Positions 1-9,697 of a DNA stretch of 64,000 nt are shown here, one piece after another. A model generated the notes under the pieces. The model was given only the letters and a program-made list of their open reading frames with translations. It was not told where the DNA came from and searched no databases. The DNA is from Rubrivivax rivuli (GTDB lineage: Bacteria > Pseudomonadota > Gammaproteobacteria > Burkholderiales > Burkholderiaceae_C): assembly GCF_004016505.1 (NCBI RefSeq), contig NZ_SACR01000003.1, forward strand, positions 786,427-850,426, in the 5' to 3' direction. Positions within the stretch are counted from its first letter, which is position 1; every line of letters starts with the position of its first letter. The translations under genes and the position numbers were made by a program.

Positions 1-1
1 C

Positions 2-502
2 GGCCTGCCGGCGACCAAGCCCGAGCACGCGCCGAAGCGCGTGCTGCAGTGGCTGGACGAGTTGAAGACGCCGCAGACCCTCAAAAGCTACTCCAGCGTC
101 GACGAAGTGGCCCAGCGCCTGATGAAGAACAACCCGCTGCTGCCGGCCGACAAGGCCGCCTGGCTGGCGCCGCACTGGGCGCGGCAGGAGGCCGACGGCC
201 GCTGGCACATCCTGGGCGACCCGGCGCACAAGCGCGTGAACCCGGTGCTCTACCAGGTGGCCGAGATCCTGCAGACCTGGGGCCAGATCAGCGCCCCGGT
301 GCTGTGGGTGGAAGGCGACCAGACGCAGCTGGCCCAGTGGTGGGGCACGCGCTACAGCAAGGAAGAGTTCCACCAGCGCCTGACCGTGGTGCGAGACGTG
401 CAGAAGGCCTTGCTGGCGCCCTGCGGCCACATGCTGCACCACGACCAGCCCGAGGCCCTGGCCGGACATCTGCGGGCCTTCCTGGGGCCGCGGCCTGCTT
501 GA
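2..502 (+). CDS. Alpha/beta hydrolase, C-terminal part (5' truncated by window edge)
   Basis: The reading frame is open from the first bases of the window, so the true start lies upstream and only about 166 C-terminal residues are seen. The tail HMLHHDQPEALAGHLRAFL is typical of the end of alpha/beta-hydrolase-fold enzymes: the His after Gly is the usual catalytic histidine and the last helix follows it. The segment VLWVEGDQTQ is the strand that normally precedes the acid residue. The nucleophile region is outside the window, so substrate and reaction cannot be named. The stop lies 37 bases before prfB on the same strand, so the two may share a transcript. Confidence 0.7.
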   Translation, partial: GLPATKPEHAPKRVLQWLDELKTPQTLKSYSSVDEVAQRLMKNNPLLPADKAAWLAPHWARQEADGRWHILGDPAHKRVNPVLYQVAEILQTWGQISAPVLWVEGDQTQLAQWWGTRYSKEEFHQRLTVVRDVQKALLAPCGHMLHHDQPEALAGHLRAFLGPRPA

Positions 503-539
503 GCGAGAATCCGGGGCTTGATTTGAGGCCAAGCCCACC

Positions 540-1644
540 ATGGATATCGAACACATCAACTCGATCGGCACGCTGCTCGCCGATCTGAGCGCCCGCACCG
601 AGCAGCTCCGGGGGTATCTTTGACTACGACCGCAAAGCCCTGCGGTTGAACGAAGTCAACGCCGCGCTGGAGAACCCCGCGGTCTGGAACGACCCCAAGC
701 GCGCCCAGGAGCTGGGCCGCGAGAAGAAGACGCTGGAGACCGTGGTCGAGACCATCGACCACCTCAAGCGCAACCTCGACGACAACGCCGAGCTCTACGA
801 GATGAGCAAGGAAGAAGGCGACGAGGACGGCCTGAAGGCCATCGAAGCCGAAGCCCAGGCGCTGCAGAAGACGGTGGAGGACCTCGAGTTCCGCCGCATG
901 TTCAGCAACTCGGCCGACCCGCTGAACTGCTTCATCGACATCCAGGCCGGCGCCGGCGGCACCGAGGCCTGCGATTGGGCCGGCATGCTGCTGCGCCAGT
1001 ACCTGAAGTACGCCGAACGCAAGGGCTTCAAGGCCACGCTGGAAGACGAGACGCCGGGCGACGTGGCTGGCATCAAGAGCGCCACCATCAAGGTGGAGGG
1101 CGACTACGCCTTCGGCCACCTGCGCACCGAGACCGGCGTGCACCGCCTGGTGCGCAAGAGCCCGTTCGACAGCGCCGGCGGCCGGCACACGAGCTTCGCC
1201 TCGCTCTTCGTCTACCCCGAGGTGGACGATTCGATCGAGATCGAGATCAACCCGTCCGACGTGCGCACCGACACCTTCCGCGCCAGCGGCGCTGGCGGCC
1301 AGCACATCAACAAGACCGATTCGGCGGTGCGGCTGACGCACATCCCCACCGGCATCGTGGTGCAGTGCCAGGACGGCCGCAGCCAGCACAGCAACCGCGA
1401 CGTGGCGTGGAAACGCCTGCGTTCGCGCCTGTACGACCATGAGATGCGCAAGCGCATGGAAGAACAGCAGAAGCTGGAAGACACCAAGACCGACGTGGGC
1501 TGGGGCCACCAGATCCGCAGCTATGTGCTGGACCAGAGCCGCATCAAGGACCTGCGCACCAACGTCGAGATCAGCAACACGCAGAAGGTGCTGGACGGCG
1601 ACTTGGACGCCTTCATCGAAGCCAGCTTGAAGCAGGGTCTGTGA
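540..1644 (+). CDS. prfB: Peptide chain release factor 2, with programmed +1 frameshift
   Basis: This is release factor RF2, which recognises UGA and UAA stop codons and triggers peptide release. The coding sequence is in two frames: codons 1-27 run from the ATG at 540 to an in-frame TGA at 621-623, and a +1 shift continues at GAC (622) to the TGA ending at 1644, giving about 367 residues against 365 in E. coli. The stop-recognition tripeptide SPF is at about residues 207-209, and the hydrolysis motif GGQ at about 252-254 sits in [13 protein letters not shown]. The frameshift makes expression self-limiting, because abundant RF2 terminates at the internal UGA. pepN follows 48 bases downstream. 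Confidence 0.97.
609..624 (+). promoter_or_regulatory. prfB programmed +1 frameshift site
   Basis: The classic elements are present: a purine-rich Shine-Dalgarno-like run (GGGGG) shortly before the slippery sequence CTT TGA C, where peptidyl-tRNA-Leu slips from CUU to UUU. The upstream 27-codon leader peptide ends at this TGA if no slip occurs. Spacing matches the E. coli prfB site. Confidence 0.95.
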
Positions 1645-1692
1645 CCCTGCCTTCCACGCCCCTGCGTCGCATTCACACGGAGACCACGCCCC

Positions 1693-4374
1693 ATGCGTGA
1701 AGCCACCACCACGCTCGTGCGCCGCGAAGCCTACGCGGCGCCGGCGTTTTTCATCCGCACGGCCGAGTTCACGTTTGATCTCGACCCGGCCAAGACCATC
1801 GTCGCCAGCAAGCTGCAGATCGAGCGCAACGCCGAGGCCGCCCCCGGCCAGGCGCTGCGCCTGCACGGCGAAGGCCTCACGCTGCTGCGTGTGCAGGCCG
1901 ACGGCCAGAGCGTCAGCTTCCGCCATGAAGGCGACGAACTCGTCATCGACAACCCGCCGGCGGCCGAGCGCTTTCTGCTCGAGATCCGCAACACCTGCGC
2001 GCCCGAGAAGAACACCGAGCTCAGCGGCCTGTACACCAGCGGCGGCGGCTTCTTCACGCAGTGCGAGGCCGAAGGCTTCCGCCGCATCACCTACTTCCTG
2101 GACCGGCCCGACGTGATGGCGGTCTACACCGTCACGCTGCGCGCCGACAAGGCCAAGTACCCGGTGCTGCTGAGCAACGGCAACCTGCTGGAAGAAGGCG
2201 CGCTCGACGGTGGCCGCCACTTTGCCAAGTGGCACGACCCCTTCCCCAAGCCCAGCTACCTGTTCGCGCTGGTGGCCGGGCAGCTGGTGTGCCGCGAGCA
2301 GCGCATCCGCACGCGCGCCGGGCGCGACCACCTGCTGCAGATCTACGTGCGGCCGGGCGATCTGGAAAAGACCGAGCACGCGATGAACTCGCTGGTGGCC
2401 AGCGTGGTGTGGGACGAAGCCCGCTTCGGCCTGGCGCTCGACCTCGACCGCTTCATGGTGGTGGCGGTGGAGGACTACAACGGCGGCGCGATGGAGAACA
2501 AGGGCCTGAACCTGTTCAACACCAAGCTGCTGCTGGCGAATGCGGCCACGGCCACCGATGCCGATTTCGCGGCCATCGAGAGCGTCATCGCCCACGAGTA
2601 CTTCCACAACTGGACGGGCAACCGCATCACTTGCCGCGACTGGTTCCAGCTCAGCCTGAAGGAAGGCCTGACGGTCTTCCGCGACCAGGAATTCAGCATG
2701 GACATGGCCGGCGCCGCGTCAGCGCGTGCCGTGCAGCGCATCCAGGACGTGCTGCGCCTGCGTGCGATGCAGTTCCCGGAAGACGCTGGCCCCATGGCGC
2801 ACCCGGTGCGGCCTGACGGCTACCTCGAGATCAACAACTTCTACACCGCCACGGTGTACGAGAAGGGGGCCGAGGTCGTGCGCATGATGCACACGCTGGT
2901 GGGCCGCGAAGGCTTCCGCCGCGGCATGGACCTCTACTTCCAGCGCCACGACGGCCAGGCCGTGACCTGCGACGATTTCGCGCAGGCCATCGCCGACGCC
3001 AACCCCGGCAGCGAACTCGCCAGCCGGCTGGACGTGTTCAAGCGCTGGTACGCCCAGGCCGGCACGCCGCGCTTGAGCGCACAAGGCGAGTACAGCGCCG
3101 AAGAACGCCGCTACACCCTCACGCTCAGCCAGCACAGCGAGCCTTCGCCGGGCCAGCCGAGCAAGCAGCCCTATGTCATCCCCGTGGTGACGGGCCTGCT
3201 GGCCGCCGACGGCCGCGCGCTGTGCGAAGAGCGCACGCTGGTGCTGGACACCGCGCAGCAGAGCTTCGTCTTCGAGAACATCGACGCCCAGCCCGTGCCT
3301 TCGCTGCTGCGCGGTTTCAGCGCCCCGGTGCGGCTGGACGATGGCCTGTCGGACGTCGAACGCGTGATCCTGCTGGCCCACGACGGCGACGCCTTCAACC
3401 GCTGGGAAGCCGGCCAGCGCCTGATGCTGGCCCGCCTGCTGCGCGCCGTGCACAGCGGAGAGCCGCCGGTGCTGGACGCCGCCCTGGCGCGCGCCCTGCG
3501 CAGCGTGCTGCGCGACCCGGCGCTGGACCCGGCCTTCAAGGCCCTGGCGCTGGAAGCCCCGAGCGAGAGCTACATCGCCGAACAGCTGACCGGCGCCGAC
3601 CCGCAGCGCATCCATGCCGTGCGCGAGCAGTGGCGCGCGCTGATGGCCGAGCAGCTGGCCGAAGACTGGGCCTGGGCTTTCGAGACCCACCAGGTGAAAG
3701 ACGGCTACAGCCCCGTGGCCGAGCAGGCCGGCCCGCGTGCGCTGGCCAACCTGGCGCTGGGCATGCTGGTGCTGCAAGCCGTGCGCAGCGGCGACACCGT
3801 GTGGCCGGGCCGCGCCTACCAGCGCTTCAAGGACGCCGGCAACATGACCGAACGCCTGGGCGCCTTGAGCGCGCTGGTGAACGCGCACGCGCCGCTGGCA
3901 GACCAGGCGCTGGCGCGTTTCCACGCCATGGCCGCGGGTGATGCCCTGGTGCTGGACAAGTGGTTCGCGCTGCAGGCCAGTGCCAGCGAGGCCGTGCCCG
4001 GCGTGCACCCCGACAGCGCCCAGCCCGGCGCGGTGTTCGCCCGCGCCAAGGCGCTGCTCAAGCACCCTGACTTTTCGCTGAAGAACCCCAACCGAACGCG
4101 CAGCCTGCTCACGATGCTTTGCACGATGAACCCGGCCGCCTTCCACCGCATGGATGCCGCCGGCTACGTGCTGTGGGCCGACAAGCTGCTGGAGCTGGAC
4201 GCTTTGAACCCGCACGTGGCCGGCCGCCTGGCCCGCGCCATGGACCGCTGGGCCGCGCTGGCCGAGCCCTACCGCAGCGCCGCGCGCGAGGCCGTCAGCC
4301 GCGTGGCCGCCAAGGCCGACCTGAGCAACGACGTGCGCGAGATCGTCACACGCGCGCTGGAAGGACAAGCATGA
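1693..4374 (+). CDS. pepN: Aminopeptidase N (M1 family)
   Basis: This is a cytoplasmic zinc aminopeptidase of the M1 family that removes N-terminal residues from peptides. It has 893 residues, close to E. coli PepN (870). The exopeptidase motif GGAMEN lies at about residues 264-269. The zinc site [11 protein letters not shown] begins at His301 (HExxH), followed by the third ligand in the KEG motif about 19 residues later. The C-terminal half is the alpha-helical domain of the proteobacterial PepN type. The ATG at 1693 has a GGAG about 12 bases upstream. Its TGA overlaps the fbp start by four bases (ATGA), so the two are probably translationally coupled. Confidence 0.95.
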   Translation: MREATTTLVRREAYAAPAFFIRTAEFTFDLDPAKTIVASKLQIERNAEAAPGQALRLHGEGLTLLRVQADGQSVSFRHEGDELVIDNPPAAERFLLEIRNTCAPEKNTELSGLYTSGGGFFTQCEAEGFRRITYFLDRPDVMAVYTVTLRADKAKYPVLLSNGNLLEEGALDGGRHFAKWHDPFPKPSYLFALVAGQLVCREQRIRTRAGRDHLLQIYVRPGDLEKTEHAMNSLVASVVWDEARFGLALDLDRFMVVAVEDYNGGAMENKGLNLFNTKLLLANAATATDADFAAIESVIAHEYFHNWTGNRITCRDWFQLSLKEGLTVFRDQEFSMDMAGAASARAVQRIQDVLRLRAMQFPEDAGPMAHPVRPDGYLEINNFYTATVYEKGAEVVRMMHTLVGREGFRRGMDLYFQRHDGQAVTCDDFAQAIADANPGSELASRLDVFKRWYAQAGTPRLSAQGEYSAEERRYTLTLSQHSEPSPGQPSKQPYVIPVVTGLLAADGRALCEERTLVLDTAQQSFVFENIDAQPVPSLLRGFSAPVRLDDGLSDVERVILLAHDGDAFNRWEAGQRLMLARLLRAVHSGEPPVLDAALARALRSVLRDPALDPAFKALALEAPSESYIAEQLTGADPQRIHAVREQWRALMAEQLAEDWAWAFETHQVKDGYSPVAEQAGPRALANLALGMLVLQAVRSGDTVWPGRAYQRFKDAGNMTERLGALSALVNAHAPLADQALARFHAMAAGDALVLDKWFALQASASEAVPGVHPDSAQPGAVFARAKALLKHPDFSLKNPNRTRSLLTMLCTMNPAAFHRMDAAGYVLWADKLLELDALNPHVAGRLARAMDRWAALAEPYRSAAREAVSRVAAKADLSNDVREIVTRALEGQA

Positions 4375-5387
4375 AACGCATCAGCCTCACGCAGTACCTG
4401 GTCGAGCAGCAGCGCGAGCACGGGCACATCCCCGGTCAGCTGCGCCTGCTGATCGAGGTGGTGGCCCGCGCCTGCAAGCGCATCGCCATCGCGGTGAACA
4501 AGGGCGCCTTGGGCGAGGTGCTGGGCAGCGCCGGCAGCGAGAACGTGCAGGGCGAGGTGCAGAAGAAGCTCGACATCATCAGCAACGAGGTGCTGATCGA
4601 GACCAACGAGTGGGGCGGCCACTTGGCGGCCATGGCCAGCGAGGAGATGGACTCCATCCACGTCGTGCCCAACCGCTACCCGCAGGGCGAGTACCTGCTG
4701 CTGTTCGACCCGCTGGACGGCAGCAGCAACATCGACGTCAACGTCTCCATCGGCACCATCTTCAGCGTGCTGCGCAAGGTGGGCCACACGCGCGGCGTGA
4801 GCGAGGAAGACTTCCACCAGCCCGGCAAGCACCAGGCCGCCGCCGGCTACTGCGTCTACGGCCCGCAGACCATGCTGGTGCTGACCGTGGGCGACGGCGT
4901 GGCCATGTTCACGCTCGACCGCGAGACCGGCAGCTGGGTGCTCACGCAGGACGGCGTGCAGATCCCGGAAGACACCAAGGAGTTCGCCATCAACATGTCG
5001 AACATGCGCCACTGGGCGCCGCCGGTGAAGCAGTACATCGACGAATGCCTGCAGGGGCGTGATGGCCCGCGCGGCAAGGACTTCAACATGCGCTGGGTGG
5101 CCAGCATGGTGGCCGACGTGCACCGCATCCTCACGCGCGGCGGCATCTTCATGTACCCCTGGGACCAGCGCGAGCCCGACAAGCCCGGCAAGCTGCGCCT
5201 GATGTACGAGGCCAACCCCATGGCCTTCATCGTCGAGCAGGCCGGCGGCATGGCCACCAACGGCCGCGAACGCATCCTCGACATCCAGCCCGAGAAGCTG
5301 CACCAGCGTGTGAGCGTGGTGCTGGGTTCGAAGAACGAGGTCAAGCGCGTGACCGACCTGCACCTGGCGGCCGGCCCGGCCGCCTGA
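4371..5387 (+). CDS. fbp: Class 1 fructose-1,6-bisphosphatase
   Basis: The enzyme hydrolyses fructose 1,6-bisphosphate to fructose 6-phosphate in gluconeogenesis. It has 338 residues, the normal class I length. The metal-binding signature [10 protein letters not shown] lies at about residue 113 onward, and the substrate/metal region around [19 protein letters not shown] is present near the C-terminus. The start is the ATG overlapping the pepN stop (ATGA). A longer open frame upstream is inside pepN in another frame and is not used. The aryl-polyene cluster begins 72 bases after this gene, so fbp marks the conserved chromosome edge on that side. Confidence 0.95.
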   Translation: MKRISLTQYLVEQQREHGHIPGQLRLLIEVVARACKRIAIAVNKGALGEVLGSAGSENVQGEVQKKLDIISNEVLIETNEWGGHLAAMASEEMDSIHVVPNRYPQGEYLLLFDPLDGSSNIDVNVSIGTIFSVLRKVGHTRGVSEEDFHQPGKHQAAAGYCVYGPQTMLVLTVGDGVAMFTLDRETGSWVLTQDGVQIPEDTKEFAINMSNMRHWAPPVKQYIDECLQGRDGPRGKDFNMRWVASMVADVHRILTRGGIFMYPWDQREPDKPGKLRLMYEANPMAFIVEQAGGMATNGRERILDIQPEKLHQRVSVVLGSKNEVKRVTDLHLAAGPAA

Positions 5388-5402
5388 ACACGGGCTGCCG
5401 CC

Positions 5403-5442
5403 TACAATTTGTGGTTTTGCCGCCGTGGCCGCGTGCCACGGC
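5403..5442 (+). promoter_or_regulatory. Putative promoter -10 and leader hairpin of the aryl-polyene operon
   Basis: A good -10 box, TACAAT (5403-5408), lies in the 72-base gap after fbp, but no clear -35 box is visible at the right spacing. Just downstream is a perfect 8-bp inverted repeat, GCCGTGGC (5422-5429) and GCCACGGC (5435-5442) with a five-base loop. It is followed by the GAGG ribosome-binding site at about 5447. The repeat could be an operator or an RNA hairpin in a leader of about 45 nt. The assignment is inferred from position only. Confidence 0.4.
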
Positions 5443-5459
5443 CTGCCGAGGTACCTTTC

Positions 5460-5774
5460 GTGTCTGAGCCGACTCCTGCCGTTGTGAACGCTGCCGCCCC
5501 CGCCATCGTGTCGGACCTGCCCACGCTCGAGCGCGAGCTGGCCGAACTGTTCGTGCAGGCGCTGAACCTCGAAACGCCGGCCGCCGAGATCGACCCCGCC
5601 GCTTCGCTTTTCGGCGACGGCCTGGGCCTGGATTCGATCGACATCCTGGAAGTGGCGCTGGAGGTCTCGCACCGATACGGCTTCCAGCTGCGCTCTGACG
5701 ACGAGAACAACCACCAGATCTTCCGCTCGCTGCGCAGCCTGGCGGCCCACGTGGCCCAGCACCGCACCAAGTAA
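5460..5774 (+). CDS. Acyl carrier protein, aryl-polyene cluster (ApeE/ApeF-like)
   Basis: This small acidic protein (104 residues) has the phosphopantetheine attachment motif GLDSID, with the modified Ser at about residue 60. It would carry the growing polyene chain as a thioester for the type II PKS enzymes encoded downstream. The GTG at 5460 is chosen because GAGG sits about nine bases upstream; a frame open further upstream would start in the leader hairpin. The N-terminal 25 residues (Ala/Pro-rich) extend beyond a normal ACP. It is the first gene of the long plus-strand operon. A second ACP gene lies at 28214, so the cluster has two carriers, as in known aryl-polyene clusters. Confidence 0.85.
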   Translation: MSEPTPAVVNAAAPAIVSDLPTLERELAELFVQALNLETPAAEIDPAASLFGDGLGLDSIDILEVALEVSHRYGFQLRSDDENNHQIFRSLRSLAAHVAQHRTK

Positions 5775-5781
5775 GCACCCC

Positions 5782-6402
5782 ATGTCTCGGTGGCGCGTGC
5801 TGGCCGTGGCCGCCGGCTTCATTGCCTACGCGCTGCTCTCCTGGGCCCTGATGGCCTGGTGGCCCGCCAGCCCGTGGGCGGTGGCCGCGCTCTTCGGGCC
5901 GCTGCTGGTGCCCTTGCTGGTGGCCGGTGTGGTCAAGAAACACGGGCCTTCTCTTCTGGGCGCGCTGGCCCTGGTGGCGCTGCTGGCCGCGGTGCTGTGG
6001 CGCGGCGGGGCCGACGTGAACCGGCTCTACGTGCTGCAGCACGCCGGCATCCACGCGCTGCTGGGCTGGGGTTTCGCCGTCACGCTGCGCCCCGGCGCCA
6101 CGCCGCTGATCACGATGATGGCCGAACGCATCCACCGCGAATTCACGCCCGCCATGCGCGCCTACACACGCTGGCTCACGGGGCTGTGGGTGGTGTACTT
6201 CGTGGCGATGATCGGCGTGTCCTTCACGCTCTACCTGCTGGCGCCGTGGACCTGGTGGTCGTTCTATTGCAGCGTGCTCACGCCGCTGGCCGCGGGCGTG
6301 TTCATGGTGGTGGAGCACGTGCTGCGCTACCAGCGCCACCCCGAGTTCGAGCGTGTCAGCCTGGCCCAGGTGGTGCAGGCCTGGCGCGCCACCGGGCGCT
6401 GA
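5782..6402 (+). CDS. Integral membrane protein (COG4648-like), aryl-polyene cluster
   Basis: The predicted product has 206 residues and about five hydrophobic segments. Two lie in the first 55 residues, one at about 60-80, and two around residues 130-180 (LWVVYFVAMIGVSFTLYLLA and the segment after SFYCS). The position between the ACP and the AMP-ligase matches a membrane protein of unknown function conserved in aryl-polyene operons (ApeG in E. coli, as I recall the naming). No enzyme motif is visible. It starts eight bases after the ACP stop. A role in anchoring the synthase to the inner membrane is only an inference. Confidence 0.75.
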   Translation: MSRWRVLAVAAGFIAYALLSWALMAWWPASPWAVAALFGPLLVPLLVAGVVKKHGPSLLGALALVALLAAVLWRGGADVNRLYVLQHAGIHALLGWGFAVTLRPGATPLITMMAERIHREFTPAMRAYTRWLTGLWVVYFVAMIGVSFTLYLLAPWTWWSFYCSVLTPLAAGVFMVVEHVLRYQRHPEFERVSLAQVVQAWRATGR

Positions 6403-6427
6403 ACGCGGCGCCCTTGTTGTTGTGACG

Positions 6428-8122
6428 ATGACCGAGATCTCCGCCCCCACCGCCCTGCCCCTGCTGGCCGCGCGCGACCTCGCCGCACCGCTGGCCTGGC
6501 GCCGTGGCGTGCCCGTCAGTGCGGCGGCTTTCCTGGGCCAGGCGCAGGCGCTGGCGCAAACGCTGCCGGCGGCCGGGCGCCCCATCAACCTGTGCCAGGA
6601 CCGCTACCGCTTTGGGCTGGGCCTGGCCGCGGCGCTGCTGCGCGGCCACACCAGCCTGATGCCGCCCAACGCGCTGCCCGAAACGCTGCGCGCGCTGCAG
6701 GCCGATGGCGACCCGGCCCCGGCCTACGCGATGGTGGACGACGCGGCGCTCGATGTCGGCGGCCTTCAGCGCGTGTTCATCGAGCCCCGGGAAGACGCCG
6801 CGCCCGCCACCGACGTGCCGCTGATCCCGGCGGCGCTCGAAGCCGTGCGCCTGCTCACCAGCGGCAGCACGGGCGCGCCGCAACCGCACGGCAAACGCTG
6901 GGGCGCGCTGGTGCTGAACATCGGCGCCGAAGCCGAGCGCCTGGCCGCGCTGTGCGGCCGGCCCACGCTGGCCGGCCTGACGCTGCTGGGCACGGTGCCG
7001 GCGCAGCACAGCTACGGGTTTGAATCCACCGTGCTGCTGGCCCTGCTGGGCGGCGCGTGTTTCGACGCCGGCCGGCCTTTCTACCCGGCCGACATCGCCG
7101 CGGCTCTGGGCACCGTGCCGGCGCCGCGCGCGCTGGTGACCACGCCCTTCCACCTGAAGACGCTGTTGCTGGCCGGCGTCGCGCTGCCGCCGGTGGACCT
7201 GCTGCTCTCGGCCACCGCGCCGCTCTCGCCGCAACTGGCCCAGCAGGCCGAGGTGGCCACGGGCGGCACGCTGGTGGAGATCTACGGCTGCACCGAAGCC
7301 GGCCAGGTGGCCACGCGCCGCACCACGGCGGGCGAGACCTGGCACACGCTGGGCGCCTTGCGCGTGTGGCGCGAGGCACAGGCCGATGCCGCGGGCGGCG
7401 AATCTTTCCTCGTGCAAGGCGGCCATGTCATCGAGCCCACGCCGCTGGCCGATGTGCTGGAGATCGAGAGCCCCACGCACTTCCGCCTGCTCGGCCGTGC
7501 CAACGACCTCATCCACGTCGCCGGCAAGCGCAGCTCACTCGCGCACCTGAACTTCCACCTGAACCGCATCGCCGGCGTGGACGACGGCGCGTTCTGGATG
7601 CCCGAAGAACGGGCCGACGGCATCGCGCGACCGGTGGCCTTCGTCGTGGCGCCCACGCTGACGGCGCGGCAAGTCATCGAAGCGCTGCGTGAACACCTCG
7701 AGCCCGCCTTCGTGCCGCGCCGCGTGCTGCACGTGCCCGCACTGCCGCGCGAGGCCACGGGCAAGCTCACGGCGGCCGTGCTGGCGCGTTTTGCGCAAGA
7801 CGCGCTGGCCGCGGGCGGGCGCTACTTTGTGGGCGCCGACCACCCGGCCTTCCCGGGCCACTTCCCGGGCCAGCCGGTGCTGCCTGGCGTGGCGGTGCTG
7901 GCCTTCGTGATGCGCGCGCTGGACGAACAGCCCGAACTGCGCCAGCGCCTGGGTGCGGTGCCGCAGATCAACAACGTGAAGTTCCTGAGCCCGGTGCTGC
8001 CCGAGACGGCGCTGCAGGTGCTGCTGCAGCCGCAGGGCAGCGGCGTGGGCTTCGAGGTGCGGCGCGAAGACGGCGCCTCGGTGGTGGCCAAGGGCCTGCT
8101 GACGGCAGGCACCCCCGCATGA
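6428..8122 (+). CDS. AMP-ligase/3-hydroxyacyl-ACP dehydratase fusion (ApeH-ApeI-like)
   Basis: This two-domain protein has 564 residues. Residues 1 to about 455 are an AMP-forming acyl ligase of the ANL superfamily: P-loop-like LLTSGSTGAP at about 140, EIYGCTEAG at about 284, GKRSS in the hinge region, and REATGKL with the C-terminal catalytic Lys at about 445. Residues from about 465 are a hotdog dehydratase of the FabZ/FabA type, with HPAFPGHFPGQPVLPGV holding the active-site His. The ligase would activate the hydroxybenzoate starter and load the ACP; the dehydratase would form double bonds during extension. The ATG at 6428 is preferred over GTG 6422; neither has a strong ribosome-binding site. 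The stop overlaps the next gene (ATGA). Confidence 0.85.
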   Translation: MTEISAPTALPLLAARDLAAPLAWRRGVPVSAAAFLGQAQALAQTLPAAGRPINLCQDRYRFGLGLAAALLRGHTSLMPPNALPETLRALQADGDPAPAYAMVDDAALDVGGLQRVFIEPREDAAPATDVPLIPAALEAVRLLTSGSTGAPQPHGKRWGALVLNIGAEAERLAALCGRPTLAGLTLLGTVPAQHSYGFESTVLLALLGGACFDAGRPFYPADIAAALGTVPAPRALVTTPFHLKTLLLAGVALPPVDLLLSATAPLSPQLAQQAEVATGGTLVEIYGCTEAGQVATRRTTAGETWHTLGALRVWREAQADAAGGESFLVQGGHVIEPTPLADVLEIESPTHFRLLGRANDLIHVAGKRSSLAHLNFHLNRIAGVDDGAFWMPEERADGIARPVAFVVAPTLTARQVIEALREHLEPAFVPRRVLHVPALPREATGKLTAAVLARFAQDALAAGGRYFVGADHPAFPGHFPGQPVLPGVAVLAFVMRALDEQPELRQRLGAVPQINNVKFLSPVLPETALQVLLQPQGSGVGFEVRREDGASVVAKGLLTAGTPA

Positions 8123-9072
8123 CCGCGCCGGCCCGGGAACAGGACACGCGCCACCTGCGCGACTGGAGCGCCACGCCCGAGCGCAGCAACCTGCTCGCCA
8201 TCCGCACCATCGCATGGATCGCCACGCACCTGGGCCGGCCGGTGGCGCGGCTGGTGCTGCACCCCATCGCGCTGTACTACCTGCTGTTTGCGCCCGTGGC
8301 GCGGCGCGCTTCGCGCCGCTACCTCACGCGGGCCCTGGGCCGCCCGGCCGGCTGGGCCGACCTCTACCGCCACATCCACGCCTTCGCGTCGGTGGCGCTG
8401 GACCGCATCTGGTTCGCCGCCGGCCGCATGGACTTGTTCGACATGCCCATCAGCGGCGGCGCCGTGATGGAGCAGGCGCTGGCCGAGGGCCGCGGCGTCT
8501 ACCTGCTGGGCGCGCACCTCGGCAGCTTCGAGGCGCTGCACGCCGTGGGTTTGAGCCACCCCGGCCTGCCGGTGGCGATGGTGATGTACCCGCAGAACGC
8601 GCGCATGATCCACACGGTGCTGCAGGCCCTGGCGCCCGATTTCGACGTCAGCATCATCCCCATCGGCCAGCGCGGCTCGGCGCTGGCCATCCGCGATTTC
8701 CTCGACAAGGGCGGCCTCACCGGCCTGATGGGCGACCGCTACATCCCCAGCGAAGGCGTGCAGGAGAACAGCATCGCGCTGCGCTTCCTTGGCCAGGAGA
8801 CGCGTTTCACCGACGGCCCCGTGCGCTTGGCGATGATGCTCAAGCGCCGCGTGATCTTCATGGTGGGCCTGTACCGCGGCGGCCGACGCTACGAGGTGCG
8901 CTTCGAAGAACTGGCCGATTTCCGCACGCCGCCGGCCGAGCCCGCCGCGCGTGAGGCGCTGGTGCAGGCCACCGTGGCGGCCTACGTGCAGCGCCTGGAA
9001 GCCTTGTGCCGCGAGGCGCCCTACAACTGGTTCAACTTCTATGACTACTGGCATGAAGACGAAGCCGGCTGA
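8119..9072 (+). CDS. LpxL/HtrB-family lysophospholipid acyltransferase
   Basis: This 317-residue protein belongs to the bacterial lipid A biosynthesis acyltransferase family. The HX4E catalytic motif is HLGSFE at about residue 133, and the later GDRYIPSEG and RFTDGPVRLA blocks fit the LpxL pattern. A hydrophobic stretch near residues 40-60 should place it at the inner membrane. In aryl-polyene clusters such acyltransferases are thought to join the polyene or a second acyl chain to the lipid head group. It overlaps the preceding gene by four bases and the following gene by twenty, so it is in the same operon. Confidence 0.8.
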   Translation: MTAPAREQDTRHLRDWSATPERSNLLAIRTIAWIATHLGRPVARLVLHPIALYYLLFAPVARRASRRYLTRALGRPAGWADLYRHIHAFASVALDRIWFAAGRMDLFDMPISGGAVMEQALAEGRGVYLLGAHLGSFEALHAVGLSHPGLPVAMVMYPQNARMIHTVLQALAPDFDVSIIPIGQRGSALAIRDFLDKGGLTGLMGDRYIPSEGVQENSIALRFLGQETRFTDGPVRLAMMLKRRVIFMVGLYRGGRRYEVRFEELADFRTPPAEPAAREALVQATVAAYVQRLEALCREAPYNWFNFYDYWHEDEAG

Positions 9073-9697
9073 CCCGGGCCGTCGTGCAGGCCTGCAGGCG
9101 GCTGCGGCAGCCCTGGGCTTGCTCGCCATCGCTCCGGCTGCGCTGCACGCCCAGCCCAAGCCCTTCGACCTGGCCGCGTTGATGGCCCTGCTGGCCCAGC
9201 GCAAGGGCGGCGAGGCGCGTTTCACGGAAGAGCGCACCGTCAGCACGCTGGACAACCCGCTGCGCGCCAGCGGGCGCCTGAGCTTCCAGGCGCCCGACCG
9301 TTTCGCGCGCTACACCGAAGAGCCGACCACCGAGAGCATGGAGGTGCAGGGCAACCAGGTGCTGCTCAAGCGCGGCAGCCGCACGCGGCAGATGGCGCTG
9401 GACGCCGTGCCCGAACTGGCAGCGCTGGCCGATGCGATGCGCGGCACGCTGAATGGGGACGCCGCCGCGCTGCAACGCCACTTCAAGGCCCAGGTCAGCG
9501 GCAACGCCGCGCGCTGGGTCTTGCTGCTCACGCCGCTGGACCTGCGCCTGGCGCGCAGCGTGCAGCAGTTGGAGATCGCCGGCCTGGGGCCCGACGTGCG
9601 CAGCATCGACCTGCGCCTGGTGGGCGGCGACCGTTCGCTGATGCTGGTGGAGCCGCTGGCGGCCGCTGCTGCACCGGCCGCACCGGCCAAGAAGTGA
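9053..9697 (+). CDS. LolA-like periplasmic lipid carrier, aryl-polyene cluster (ApeL-like)
   Basis: The product has 214 residues with an N-terminal signal peptide: a charged start, a hydrophobic Ala/Leu run, and probable cleavage after ALHAQ at about residue 33. The mature part resembles outer-membrane lipoprotein carrier LolA (half-barrel fold), including FTEERTVSTLDNPLRASGRLSF and the later LLLTPLDLRLARSVQQLEI segment. In pigment-lipid clusters a LolA-like protein next to an MMPL pump is believed to carry the lipid across the periplasm. The start is the ATG at 9053, which overlaps the end of the acyltransferase gene by 20 bases; upstream in-frame starts would fall deeper inside that gene. 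It overlaps the next gene by four bases. Confidence 0.8.
   Translation: MKTKPADPGRRAGLQAAAAALGLLAIAPAALHAQPKPFDLAALMALLAQRKGGEARFTEERTVSTLDNPLRASGRLSFQAPDRFARYTEEPTTESMEVQGNQVLLKRGSRTRQMALDAVPELAALADAMRGTLNGDAAALQRHFKAQVSGNAARWVLLLTPLDLRLARSVQQLEIAGLGPDVRSIDLRLVGGDRSLMLVEPLAAAAAPAAPAKK

Noticed and set aside
556..2607. Minus-strand open frame across prfB and pepN
   Set aside because: It covers two well-supported genes and an intergenic region on the other strand, with biased composition.
5390..5460. Possible duplicate of the tmRNA 3' end as an island attachment site
   Set aside because: No stretch resembling the tmRNA T-arm or acceptor end was found here, and no integrase is in the window.
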